Source: Tolypothrix tenuis PCC 7101
GTDB lineage: Bacteria > Cyanobacteriota > Cyanobacteriia > Cyanobacteriales > Nostocaceae
NCBI RefSeq assembly: GCF_002368295.1
Contig: NZ_AP018248.1
Coordinates: 3,651,475 to 3,715,474, forward strand
DNA length: 64,000 nt
Direction: 5' to 3'
Under the pieces are notes generated by a model, which worked only from the letters and a program-made list of their open reading frames with translations, was not told where the DNA came from and searched no databases. The position numbers and the translations under genes were made by a program. Numbering within the stretch: the first letter of the stretch is position 1; each line of letters opens with the position of its first letter. This document shows, one piece after another, positions 10,001 through 17,091 of this stretch.

Positions 10001-10584
10001 TAAGTGATTGCCAAAAACTCATTTATGAAGCTTTTGGTGTGAGAAGCCAGGAAACAAAACTCAGGGAAGATTTGCGGGTAAGGGCGAATTATTTGGCGGG
10101 AAAATGTATTGAACCTTTACTAAAACGGTTTATTCGTGCAGCCTCAGATGAGGCGAAGAGTGATTCTCAGTGGTTAGAAGCTTTGGTGATGATTGTCGCA
10201 GATAAACCTGCGGAATCTTGGACAGATGATGATGCGACTGCATTTGAAATGAAGTTAGCGGATTTGGTGCGACGGTTTAAAAATCTGGAAGCTTTGCAAA
10301 AGGAAGTAGCCGCCAAAGGGGAAGGTTTTGAAGCGCGACGAATTACTATGACTCGCCCTGATGGTCAGGAAATCCATCAAATGGTATGGGTAGATCATGG
10401 TAGAGAATCGCAGGTTGAAAAAATCGTTGACAAAATTCTGGCGGAATTACCTGACGATCAGCAATTACGCCAAGCGATTTTAGCGAAGTTGAGTGAACGG
10501 ATTTTAAATCCTAATGTGGGAGATGGGGTGACGAAGATTGAGGAAAAGCGAACTGATGAAATGAACAAGAAAAAGTTAGGATAA
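7063..10584 (+). CDS. Large P-loop ATPase, defence-associated (BrxC/PglY-like architecture)
   Basis: A 1173-residue protein. Walker A is VYGTGKSAF (residues 72-80) and Walker B is FLVIDELGKNLEYA (about 201-214). The layout, with an early P-loop in a SxYGTGKS context and then a long alpha-helical remainder, resembles BREX BrxC/PglY ATPases and the ATPases that accompany DUF4007. No nuclease or helicase motifs were recognised in the C-terminal 700 residues, which are helical and charged. It overlaps the DUF4007 stop by one base. A 33-bp perfect hairpin begins four bases after the stop. Alternative in-frame ATGs at 7069 and 7081 exist. ATPase identity is firm; assignment to BREX or to a phosphorothioation system is not. 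Confidence 0.8.
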   Translation: MKMSKNMTNKKLSHYFSLQRRYSRSINLERDLDSVEALEGYVLTKRAIDSLKRILNSFHSDEGNRAWTLTSVYGTGKSAFAHYLISLAANSQSKIHLKALSIAENKLGKDSEIYQLIEEKIHPTGLIRAVATGQREPISHTIIRALLTGVNSFWTPSQRNKINTVRQLVDLEAEINEGGKVDSREIPNLVWELAEESQSGIFLVIDELGKNLEYAAHAQGDEDLYLLQQLAELPQNKKNPIYILGILHQAFAEYGQRLATIQKNEWAKIQGRFEDISFTESSGQMMSLIGEAIDSTAADNIRIATQNYAQEWFENLESMLADEEVTEQIIQKVYPLHPLSALVLPSLCQKYAQNDRSLFTFLTSSEPLSFRNFLETVTLKNHEWPCLKLYQVYDYFIESAGMGLASRPNLQRWVEVQDLINDAKRLEEDSLRVLKTIGVLNLITVTGSMRATRTLVSLAMCNIPSAAEINYWQEIIDKLLKQNLITHRRQLDELRIWQGSDFNVDSELSIYIEQERSPLVKLLSIHRPLKPLVAQRHSYQTGTLRYFERHYLDKSQDLSNLSCNSLDADGFVGYWVDEELPTAVPSTTSNGKPLVILSAANLDILRIRTLEFVALSNIKKTAKELQTDGVARKEVNYRLQEAEEFLDETLNQSFSIGGNQQCWVQGKVEKLNNISDFNSKLSEICDRVYHRSPILWNELINRRDLTSQGAKARRELIQAMLEHQNEEKLGLEGYGPEVSMYYSLLEETGIHRQEEGYWDFYPPSENSGLNSLWEAVEDFCLAATEKSQTFDLLYQHLATPPFGVKQGAVPVILAAVLLHHADDLGLYQDGTFIPVLGTEHFELLVKYPERFAVKYFAVVGLRAEVFKELEAILRNPQFKKLGKVRNATLLTVVTPLYQFVKKLPKYTQQTKKLADEPRAILKALQTTVEPDELLFKALPAACNLPSIGIETGDDGVTAKTLRTKLVHALREIHTAYDHLLSDCQKLIYEAFGVRSQETKLREDLRVRANYLAGKCIEPLLKRFIRAASDEAKSDSQWLEALVMIVADKPAESWTDDDATAFEMKLADLVRRFKNLEALQKEVAAKGEGFEARRITMTRPDGQEIHQMVWVDHGRESQVEKIVDKILAELPDDQQLRQAILAKLSERILNPNVGDGVTKIEEKRTDEMNKKKLG

Positions 10585-10587
10585 ACA

Positions 10588-10620
10588 AGATCCCCGACTT
10601 CTTGAAGAAGTCGGGGATCT
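10588..10620. repeat. 33-bp palindromic repeat, copy A
   Basis: Perfect hairpin of 16-bp arms (AGATCCCCGACTTCTT) around a single G. Near-identical copies are at 32082, 42057 and 54149. Here it begins 4 bases after the ATPase stop and could act as an mRNA 3' stem, though no T-run follows. Confidence 0.92.
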
Positions 10621-10711
10621 GAACCTCTCAAATTTACTGTTAATTCATCGGAAAAGTTAGGTTCAAAATCTTGACCGTGGTGAGTGGCTGTATTTAATTT
10701 TGAATTTTGAT

Positions 10712-10942
10712 ATGAAACAAATTATCCTTGCAGAACTTCCCGAAACCGTTCAAAACCTAATTAACCAAGCCCAAAAAACAGGTGAAACCCTGACTATCAT
10801 CCAAAATGGTGTCCCCTTCGCCATCATTTCCCCCATTCCAAAAAAATCTCTCTTAGAAACCCTTTCCACTCTTGAACCATTGGACGAAGACTTTCCCGAT
10901 GTGGACGAAGGATTATTACCCTTAGATGATATCGATTTATAA
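10712..10942 (+). CDS. Phd/YefM-type antitoxin
   Basis: A 76-residue antitoxin partner of the following PIN toxin. The N-terminal MKQIILAELPETVQNLINQA and TLTIIQNGVPFAIISPI follow the Phd/YefM DNA-binding fold (strand, helix, then a G-x-P-x-A-I-I strand), and the acidic C-terminus (DEDFPDVDEG) would wrap the toxin. ATG 10712 is preferred to TTG 10700 because it begins at the conserved strand. The toxin gene starts two bases after the stop. Phd-type antitoxins usually repress their own operon. Confidence 0.8.
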   Translation: MKQIILAELPETVQNLINQAQKTGETLTIIQNGVPFAIISPIPKKSLLETLSTLEPLDEDFPDVDEGLLPLDDIDL

Positions 10943-10944
10943 AA

Positions 10945-11364
10945 ATGAGTTATTTATACTTGTTAGATACAAACATTATTTCCGAACTAATTAAAAACCC
11001 TAGAGGAGTGATATTTTCCAAAATTAAAAGCGTCGGAGAAGATACAGTTTGTACAAGTATTATCGTAGCTTGTGAATTAAGATTTGGGGCAAAAAAAAAG
11101 AATTCTCCAAAGCTTATAGAAAAACTTGAAATCATCTTAGATAGTATGGAAATACTACCCCTAACTCATCCCGTAGAGCAATATTACGCAGAAATCCGCA
11201 CAGATTTAGAACAGCAAGGTCAACCGATTAGTGGTAATGACTTATTAATTGCTGCTCATTCTTTAAGCCTTAGTCTAACTCTTGTGACAGCCAATGTTCG
11301 TGAATTTTCCCGCGTTTCTCATTTAAAAGTAGAAAACTGGCTTAACCCTGATGAAGAAAGCTAA
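10945..11364 (+). CDS. vapC: VapC-type PIN-domain ribonuclease toxin
   Basis: A 139-residue PIN domain toxin. The acidic active site is visible as D8 (LLDTNIISE), E44 (ACELRFG) and D98 (SGNDLLIAAH), and VTANVREF stands where the fourth conserved position lies. VapC toxins cleave tRNA or rRNA when their antitoxin is degraded. It directly follows the Phd-like antitoxin gene and both lie in the same orientation as the DUF4007-ATPase operon. It may simply have inserted there. Confidence 0.88.
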   Translation: MSYLYLLDTNIISELIKNPRGVIFSKIKSVGEDTVCTSIIVACELRFGAKKKNSPKLIEKLEIILDSMEILPLTHPVEQYYAEIRTDLEQQGQPISGNDLLIAAHSLSLSLTLVTANVREFSRVSHLKVENWLNPDEES

Positions 11365-11374
11365 CAAGTATTAA

Positions 11375-11410
11375 GTAGGGTGCGTTACCCGTTGCTTTAA
11401 CACACCCTAC
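11375..11410. terminator. Inverted repeat between convergent genes
   Basis: GTAGGGTGCGTTA pairs with TAACACACCCTAC (one mismatch) around a 10-base loop. It lies between vapC and the convergent DUF4351 gene and could end both transcripts. The core belongs to a repeat family seen again near 26153, 37048 and 45840. Confidence 0.5.
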
Positions 11411-11437
11411 ATTTTAAGTTCGACTTCTGATAATGAT

Positions 11438-12346
11438 TTATCTCTGTTGTTGGTTTAACCAAGTTTCTAAATCAGCAATGGTAGAAAAGTCTAGTAATGA
11501 TTCTCCTAGATTTTCTAATTGTTCAATCGATAATTCTTGAATGCGATCAATTAACGATTGATTAATTTCCCCAATCCGGCGATTGAGTAACCGTAATATT
11601 AAATCTTGTTCTCCTTCTCTCCTTCCCTCTTGCTTTCCTTCTTGCTTGGCTTGTTCTCTATCTCTTTGATAAAGCGGTTCTAATCGCATAACTAACTCCC
11701 TATCATCTGCTGATAATTCTTGATTGATTCTCAAGTTTTCGCGCAAGTTATAAACTAATTCAAGAGTGGCCTTTTGGTATGGATGATTTAATGGTAACGC
11801 TTGCAATTCTATAATCGCTTGTGACTGTACGTTTCCTCTACATAAAAGCCTCAACCATAATGTTTCCGGTGTTTGTGGTAGTTGATGTATGGCGACAATT
11901 GCTGTCCGTAGTGCATCTGGGAGAAAATGTACTCCTGATAACCAATCTGATTTTTGCACAGTCCCAAAGCTAGATAATCTAGTTTCAGATACTGTGGGAG
12001 TCAGAATCCACAATTTGGGAATTTCTGAGTCTTGAAGTTTGGTTTTGTTGGCTTTAGCTTCTCGTCGCAGTGAAGCTTTTACTTCTAATAGTTTGAGGAT
12101 ACAGTCGCATATTTCATCGGTAGAGGCTGGATTACGGAATGGTTCTATAATTGCGGGATTTTCGGCAAATCTTCCTAGTAAACCCAAGATTTGTAAATTA
12201 GAGTTTTGCTGTTTAGCAGGAGTAAAGAAAACATCTATTTCTTTTATCTCTCCTGAGACTTTTTCTGATGCTTTGACTTCTCCGTAATCTTTGAGTAACT
12301 CTTCTAGATAGTCTTTAGCAAATTTGTCATGTATGAAGCGTGTCAT
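11438..12346 (-). CDS. DUF4351 protein, Rpn/PD-(D/E)XK transposase-nuclease family
   Basis: A 302-residue protein of a type abundant in cyanobacteria. The N-terminal MTRFIHDKFAKDYLEELL and the IDVFF and LEVKAS segments fit the Rpn-like PD-(D/E)XK nuclease fold (D38 and the E-x-K at about 88-90). A hydrophilic linker with KQEGKQEGRREGEQD is followed by a C-terminal DUF4351 segment (RRIGEINQSLIDRIQELSIEQLENLGESLLDF). Members are thought to take part in recombination or mobile-element behaviour, but their role in cyanobacteria is unproved. It is convergent with vapC and lies downstream of xisI on the same strand, in a patch of small accessory genes. Confidence 0.8.
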   Translation of the reverse strand: MTRFIHDKFAKDYLEELLKDYGEVKASEKVSGEIKEIDVFFTPAKQQNSNLQILGLLGRFAENPAIIEPFRNPASTDEICDCILKLLEVKASLRREAKANKTKLQDSEIPKLWILTPTVSETRLSSFGTVQKSDWLSGVHFLPDALRTAIVAIHQLPQTPETLWLRLLCRGNVQSQAIIELQALPLNHPYQKATLELVYNLRENLRINQELSADDRELVMRLEPLYQRDREQAKQEGKQEGRREGEQDLILRLLNRRIGEINQSLIDRIQELSIEQLENLGESLLDFSTIADLETWLNQQQR

Positions 12347-12369
12347 TCAGTTAATAGTCTAAGTTTTTG

Positions 12370-12705
12370 TTAAGCCACTCCATATCCTGTATATGGACGT
12401 TTATATGGTGGTTGCAAACCGAATACAATATCTTCCTTTGGTACTCCCATCTCCAAAAGTTCCTGTGCTAAATCTATATCTGTCATATTCTGCTGAATCC
12501 AGATTTTGCCATTTTTAATATCAAAATGAATGATACTGTGATACACACGGCTTAAACCATTCCAACCTATACGCATTAACTGATAATGGTCGTGTATTGT
12601 ATCAAATATTAATTGATTTTCGATTTCTTCATGGTTATATTTATATTTGCCGTGTTGAGTTAAAATATTTTGGATATATTGACGATAATTTTCTAGCTTT
12701 TCCAT
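12370..12705 (-). CDS. xisI: XisI-like protein
   Basis: A 111-residue member of the XisI family (fdxN element excision controlling factor). The motif DHYQLMRIGWNGLSRVYHSIIHFDIKNGKIWIQQN, here split in the middle of the protein, and the end FGLQPPYKRPYTGYGVA are diagnostic. Its start lies 13 bases inside the upstream xisH gene, the usual xisH-xisI arrangement. In Anabaena the pair controls developmental excision of the fdxN element, but many cyanobacteria carry solitary copies without any element, and none is visible here. Some authors treat these pairs as toxin-antitoxin-like; that is not shown by sequence. Confidence 0.92.
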   Translation of the reverse strand: MEKLENYRQYIQNILTQHGKYKYNHEEIENQLIFDTIHDHYQLMRIGWNGLSRVYHSIIHFDIKNGKIWIQQNMTDIDLAQELLEMGVPKEDIVFGLQPPYKRPYTGYGVA

Positions 12706-13109
12706 TCCAAAATTACCTCCATTATTGGTTCGTATACTATTAGTTTTAATTGATGTTTTCGCACTGCAGTTTTAGCAAGCTTTGTCTGAAAAAATGTTTC
12801 ATGGGCATCAACCGGAATTGCTAAATATAATCTACGTTCTGGCTCATTCTCTTCGAGTGCAATTTGATAATTTAGGAATTGCCCTAAAGCTGTATGAAAG
12901 TCACTTACTGCAGAATTACTGGCAAAAGTTTTGATTTCTACAGCTATTTTTTCTCCTTCTCTTTCTGCCGCTATCAACCGTTCTGCACCTAGATCTATTT
13001 TAAGCGTTACTTCCTCAAATTCTATTTCTAATGGATCATCGGTAACTATCCAATTTTCTTTTTGAAGTGCATTTTTGACCGCTTCATGAAATAAATCTCT
13101 AGCTGACAT
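12693..13109 (-). CDS. xisH: XisH-like PD-(D/E)XK protein
   Basis: A 138-residue XisH family protein. MSARDLFHEAVKNALQKENW at the start, KIDLGAERLIAAER and IAVEIKTF match the family and give a PD-(D/E)XK nuclease-like core (D54 in KIDLGAE; E-x-K in VEIKTF, about residues 77-79). It is immediately upstream of xisI with a 13-base overlap. The full-length family fold is present, so it may be functional. See the xisI entry for known roles. Confidence 0.92.
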   Translation of the reverse strand: MSARDLFHEAVKNALQKENWIVTDDPLEIEFEEVTLKIDLGAERLIAAEREGEKIAVEIKTFASNSAVSDFHTALGQFLNYQIALEENEPERRLYLAIPVDAHETFFQTKLAKTAVRKHQLKLIVYEPIMEVILEWKS

Positions 13110-13255
13110 CAGCGCATCACTTTGTTGATATGAAGACCTGTATATTCTATCAAATGTACTCTTGAATATTTTGAAGCGTAAGAGTTAGTGCGATCGCGCG
13201 GGATTTTAAAAAAGGCGATCGCACTTCTTATTCAAACTTCTATTTCTTAAACTTG

Positions 13256-13477
13256 CTATCTAATCAAGACACTCAAGACATCGCCAGATTCGCCTAAGTT
13301 ACCAGCTTTTACGGGTTTAGACCAAGAGCCTACTTCTGCATAACCGATAGTATGCAAGAGATTGATAGTCCTCTGCACTACATTAGGACTACCGACTAGC
13401 AGGTGTTTTATCTTTTCTTTGCTTACCTGGACTTGATTGCTGCTGTTATCTTCTAATTTCACAAATTCTTGCGCCAT
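13256..13477 (-). CDS. Small conserved protein of unknown function
   Basis: A 73-residue protein with no recognised domain. It has a polar N-terminus (MAQEFVKLEDNSSNQVQVS) and a more ordered C-terminal half (VVQRTINLLHTIGYAEVGSWSKPV). It is transcribed divergently from the small RHH gene, and a perfect 31-bp palindrome lies between the two starts, so both may be under one operator. Function unknown. Confidence 0.6.
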   Translation of the reverse strand: MAQEFVKLEDNSSNQVQVSKEKIKHLLVGSPNVVQRTINLLHTIGYAEVGSWSKPVKAGNLGESGDVLSVLIR

Positions 13478-13526
13478 AACGCACCTGTTTAATATTGCAG
13501 GGTGGGATTAATGTTTTTCATGTTTA

Positions 13527-13557
13527 TTGTACAGTACGTATAATACGTACTGTACAA
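13527..13557. promoter_or_regulatory. Perfect palindromic operator overlapping a -10 box
   Basis: Two 14-bp arms, TTGTACAGTACGTA and its exact complement, flank TAA. The centre spells TATAAT (13539-13544), a consensus -10 hexamer. A repressor bound here would block the promoter. It lies in the divergent gap between the 73-residue gene and the RHH gene at 13610. Confidence 0.75.
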
Positions 13558-13609
13558 AGGGAATATTGAAACTTAACGATTTATGATGAGTCTTGATGAT
13601 GTGTAAAAG

Positions 13610-13807
13610 TTGTGTGTGACAGAAAAGCGTCAGGGACAAGAGTATCTGGGTTTCTATCTTCCACAGGGGAAGAAGGATGTGTTTAAGGAGTATTGTCAAT
13701 TTATTGACAGTACAATGAAGGATGAACTGGAGAAGTTTATTGACCAGTGCATTTGTGATCCTAAGTTCCAGCAATATTTAGAAATGAAGCGTCGGTTAAA
13801 AGAGTAA
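13610..13807 (+). CDS. Small ribbon-helix-helix-like regulator (probable)
   Basis: A protein of 65 residues (or 63 from GTG 13616). The segment EYLGFYLPQGKKDVFKEYCQ followed by FIDSTMKDELEKFIDQ fits the Arc/CopG ribbon-helix-helix pattern: a beta strand ending in LP, then two helices separated by a short turn. Such proteins bind palindromic operators as dimers, and a perfect palindrome lies 53 bases upstream, so autoregulation is likely. The start is TTG or GTG without a strong ribosome-binding site. It could alternatively be an antitoxin without a visible toxin. Confidence 0.55.
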   Translation: MCVTEKRQGQEYLGFYLPQGKKDVFKEYCQFIDSTMKDELEKFIDQCICDPKFQQYLEMKRRLKE

Positions 13808-14022
13808 GTAATGTTGCTTTCTATACACTTTCCGAGTTATGGTTTTTCCTGAAGCGAACTCAAGTATATAAGCGTGATGCAATAGTTTATAGCAGCGCAA
13901 TCATAGCAGTAATTTTACTTAACTTTTTACAAATAAGTCAAAAACACTACACATTGTTAATGCATATTTGCTAAAATATTAGCATTACTAATATACTTGC
14001 CAAGAAGCACTAAAGAATTAGC

Positions 14023-14823
14023 ATGGCAAAGCAGAAAGTTAGACACATATTAGGACTTTCAGGGGGAAAGGATAGCACTGCTTTAGCGGTATTACTGCAT
14101 CAGGAAATTCCAGAGATGGAATATTTTTTTTGTGATACCCATAAAGAATTACCAGAGACTTACGAATATCTTGACCGCATCAAAGCACGGTTGGGGATTA
14201 AAATTCATTATCTTAGTGAAAACCGAGGCTTTGACCATTGGTTAGCTATTCATGATGGTTTATTACCTTCTCCCCAAATGCGGTGGTGTACCGTCAAGAT
14301 GAAAATTAAGCCTTTAGAGGATTTTGTGGGAGATGATGAGGCTATTAGTTACATTGGCATTCGTGCTGATGAAAACCGTGATGGTTATATCTCCACTAAA
14401 CCTAATATTAAACCTGTGTTTCCGTTTAAGGAAAAGGGTTTAGTTAGGGCTGATATTATTCGGCTATTAGAAGAAAGTGGAATTGGACTCCCTGATTATT
14501 ATCGCTGGCGCAGTCGTTCTGGGTGTTTCTTCTGCTTCTTCCAACGCAAGTATGAATGGGTAATGTTGGCGCAGGAACATCCTGATTTATTTCAAAAAGC
14601 TGTTGAGTATGAAACTAATCATAAAGATGGTAGAACCTATACTTGGACAGATGGGGAGACGCTGCTAGAACTTCTAAAACGCAAGGATGAAATTATTGCT
14701 CAACATGAGAAGTTAATGGCTCAAGAGAAAAAAGCAGCACCTAAACGTCCTTTATTTGAATCATTAGAAATAATTTTAGATCAACAGGACGATGAGTTAC
14801 CTTGCTTATCTTGTCATTTGTAA
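14023..14823 (+). CDS. DndC/BrxP-like sulfurtransferase (PAPS-reductase family ATP pyrophosphatase)
   Basis: A 266-residue N-type ATP pyrophosphatase. The PP-loop is LSGGKDST (residues 12-19). MRWCTVKMKIKPLE (C89) and SGCFFCFF (C168, C171) match the cysteines that hold the iron-sulfur cluster in DndC-type enzymes, and the tail adds C261 and C264. Dnd/Ssp systems use such an enzyme to activate DNA for sulfur incorporation, and BREX type 4 carries a related protein. It is much shorter than classical DndC (about 500 residues). It heads a cluster with a GIY-YIG protein, a DGQHR protein and a cysteine desulfurase, which strongly supports DNA sulfur modification over sulfate assimilation. Confidence 0.82.
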   Translation: MAKQKVRHILGLSGGKDSTALAVLLHQEIPEMEYFFCDTHKELPETYEYLDRIKARLGIKIHYLSENRGFDHWLAIHDGLLPSPQMRWCTVKMKIKPLEDFVGDDEAISYIGIRADENRDGYISTKPNIKPVFPFKEKGLVRADIIRLLEESGIGLPDYYRWRSRSGCFFCFFQRKYEWVMLAQEHPDLFQKAVEYETNHKDGRTYTWTDGETLLELLKRKDEIIAQHEKLMAQEKKAAPKRPLFESLEIILDQQDDELPCLSCHL

Positions 14824-14899
14824 TTTTGATTCATCTAGTAAATATAATACAAACCATAATTTATGAAATTATTTACTTGAATTATACGCTCAATAATTT

Positions 14900-15460
14900 A
14901 TGTCTCAGGGTGTAATTTTATCTCCTATAAAACATAAAGCTTCAAAAATGGCTAATGATTTATATGATTTTGCTACTCAAAAAGATGCTATTTCTGGGTA
15001 TTTTGAGAAAGAGTACGAATTGAATCTTCAATGGCTACCTCAATACGTTGAGGATTTCCCTAAAGTTATGGGAAAAATAATGTTGAAATGGGAAAAATGC
15101 AAATTTGTTTCAGCATCTCAACAGATGATTCCTGAAAAGCATGGAGTTTATTGCTTTTCTATTCAACTAGGTGATCCATTTCCTGACACAATTCATATCC
15201 CTCTATATATTGGAAAAGCAGCACCAGGATATTTATCAGAAAGGTTTCAATCTTATTTAAGGGAAAAGAACAACATCAAGGGACGTTCAAAATTAGTATT
15301 TATGTTAAATAAATACCGTAATCAGCTATTTTTTTGGTGGTCTGAATTACCAAGAATTTATGTGGACACAGTAGAAGAACATCTTTTAATGTGCTGTAAA
15401 CCTCCCTGTAATGAAAAATTTCCTTCTCGTGAAAAATTATGGGGCAAAGCATTCGACTAA
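14900..15460 (+). CDS. GIY-YIG nuclease-like protein
   Basis: A 186-residue protein. The GIY-YIG landmarks appear in order: HGVY (residues 81-84), PLYIGKA (101-107), R115 in SERFQSYL, E160 in VDTVEEHLL and N171 in PPCNEKFP. This is the full set of catalytic positions (two tyrosines, R, E, N), so it may be an active single-strand-nicking nuclease. An N-terminal extension of about 75 residues has no known motif. ATG 14948 is an alternative start. It sits between the DndC-like and DGQHR genes; the role is inferred as nuclease effector or processing factor of that system. Confidence 0.7.
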   Translation: MSQGVILSPIKHKASKMANDLYDFATQKDAISGYFEKEYELNLQWLPQYVEDFPKVMGKIMLKWEKCKFVSASQQMIPEKHGVYCFSIQLGDPFPDTIHIPLYIGKAAPGYLSERFQSYLREKNNIKGRSKLVFMLNKYRNQLFFWWSELPRIYVDTVEEHLLMCCKPPCNEKFPSREKLWGKAFD

Positions 15461-15491
15461 TTACTATTATTTATTAAAAAGGAGAAAATTA

Positions 15492-16847
15492 ATGGCAGAT
15501 TACGTTCCAGCATTAAAAGCTCGTATGGGTGATTGGCAATATTATGTAACGGTCATGAAGCTTGGTAAAGTTTCTCGTGAATGCCGACTTGCAGAAGAAA
15601 TTCATGCAAATAAAGATTTAGATGAGTTAATCCAAAGAGCAATACAAGATCGTGTTCAAAAAGAGATGGTTCCCTATCTTTTAAATGAATCTCAGCGATT
15701 TTATGGAGCGTTAGTTGTAGCTGTTTATGGGGGAGATCCAGAATTTTCACCAGTTCGAGTAGCTGAACATCAATTAATAGATGATAGAGATAAATCTAGC
15801 TATGGTTTTGGATTATTACGTTTTGATGGTAGCCAAATCTACTATGCTTTAGATGGTCAGCATAGGTTAAAGTCAATACAAGAAGCAATTGCTAAAAATC
15901 CAGACCTTGCTCAAGAAGAAATTAGTGTAATTATTCTTAAACATGAGCAAACAAAGGAAGGTTTAGAGCGAACTAGAAGATTATTTTCCACACTTAATCG
16001 TCGGGCTAAACCTACATCATCAGGTATGAATATCGCCATTGATGAAGATGATAGCATAGCTATTGTTAGTCGTAGATTAGTTAAGGAAAATGAAGTTATT
16101 AAGGGATTAGTTTTAACTAGTCTAGGTTCTAAGCAAATATCTCCTGCTAAATCTCATGATCCTTATATTACAACGCTAGCGGCTTTTTATGAAACTAATG
16201 AAATTTTGCTGAGTGCGTATGAAGGTGGTTTAGAGATTGATAAGAACTTCAAACAGTTCAGACCTTCTAATGATGAGCTTGATGCTTATTATAATTTTTT
16301 GGAAAAGCTTTGGATACTAATGCTAGAAAAATGCCCTGGTTTTACACCTATTTTAAAAGGAAGAAAAAAGCCAGGGGATATTCGTAAACGTATGGATTCG
16401 GAAGGAATTTTAGTTTTAGATAATACGGGAAAGCCAATAGCAGGAGGAAGTGTTTTTGCTCGTCCTATTGGTCAATTTGTTATTGCTGAGGTAATCAAGT
16501 TAGCCTTAATTCAAGGAAAACCGATGGAAGATACAATCGAAGCAATTATGACTAATATATCAATGGATATTGATCAATCTCCTTGGGTTAGAGTTATTTG
16601 GAATCCATCAATACAGAGAATTATGGGTACGCAATCTGAAAGACAATTGTTAGTATCAATAATTAGTCATTCTCTGGGATTAAAAATAAAATGGAAAGTA
16701 CGAGAATTGAAACAAAAATATCGTGATAATATTGAAGATCAGAAAGCATCACTATTATCACCCATAGCATGGTCTGGAAATCAAAATAATACTTCTACTG
16801 AGAGTGAAGATGATAGTGAAGAAAATGAATTTATGGAAAACGAATAA
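15492..16847 (+). CDS. DGQHR-domain protein (DndB-like)
   Basis: A 451-residue protein with the hallmark ALDGQHRLKSI (about residues 118-128) and the accompanying LFSTLNRRAKPTSSG. DGQHR proteins include DndB, the transcriptional regulator of phosphorothioation operons, and DndB-like proteins of other modification systems. ATG 15492 is chosen because a strong AGGAG site lies seven bases upstream; a longer frame from 15411 would overlap the GIY-YIG gene. The C-terminal tail is acidic (TESEDDSEENEFMENE). It is followed at once by a truncated gene and then the desulfurase. Confidence 0.85.
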   Translation: MADYVPALKARMGDWQYYVTVMKLGKVSRECRLAEEIHANKDLDELIQRAIQDRVQKEMVPYLLNESQRFYGALVVAVYGGDPEFSPVRVAEHQLIDDRDKSSYGFGLLRFDGSQIYYALDGQHRLKSIQEAIAKNPDLAQEEISVIILKHEQTKEGLERTRRLFSTLNRRAKPTSSGMNIAIDEDDSIAIVSRRLVKENEVIKGLVLTSLGSKQISPAKSHDPYITTLAAFYETNEILLSAYEGGLEIDKNFKQFRPSNDELDAYYNFLEKLWILMLEKCPGFTPILKGRKKPGDIRKRMDSEGILVLDNTGKPIAGGSVFARPIGQFVIAEVIKLALIQGKPMEDTIEAIMTNISMDIDQSPWVRVIWNPSIQRIMGTQSERQLLVSIISHSLGLKIKWKVRELKQKYRDNIEDQKASLLSPIAWSGNQNNTSTESEDDSEENEFMENE

Positions 16848-16889
16848 CGATAACTTGTTTATCGAAGAATTAAAAATGAAAGGTGTTAA

Positions 16890-17024
16890 TTGAACTTCAA
16901 CGATTTACTATCAAAAGCGGATGAAGAAACACTACAGCAATTATTAGGTAGTGCAACTTTTCATCTGCTCAAACTCCTAGAACCTAATTTAGTTCATCCT
17001 AGTAAACACAGTTTTCAGGAGTAA
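16890..17024 (+). pseudogene. 44-codon stump of a lost operon gene
   Basis: A TTG start with AGGTG seven bases before it opens a 44-codon frame (MNFNDLLSKADEETLQQLLG and on to SFQE). It looks like the orderly amphipathic N-terminus of a larger protein, ending in a stop just where SKHSFQE loses helical character. Its position between the DGQHR gene and the desulfurase suggests that a longer operon member was truncated by deletion. It could also be a genuine small protein. No family was recognised. Confidence 0.45.
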
Positions 17025-17091
17025 GGTGCGCTAAAACCACGCACGATGCACTAGAGATGATGCTACGTTAATGTTAAGAGTTTCTTAACCT

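Noticed and set aside
12370..13109. Evidence of an excisable developmental element at xisH/xisI
   Set aside because: No recombinase (XisF or XisA type) and no flanking direct repeats were found; solitary xisHI pairs are common.
15411..15491. Upstream start for the DGQHR gene
   Set aside because: It overlaps the GIY-YIG gene out of frame; ATG 15492 has a strong AGGAG site.
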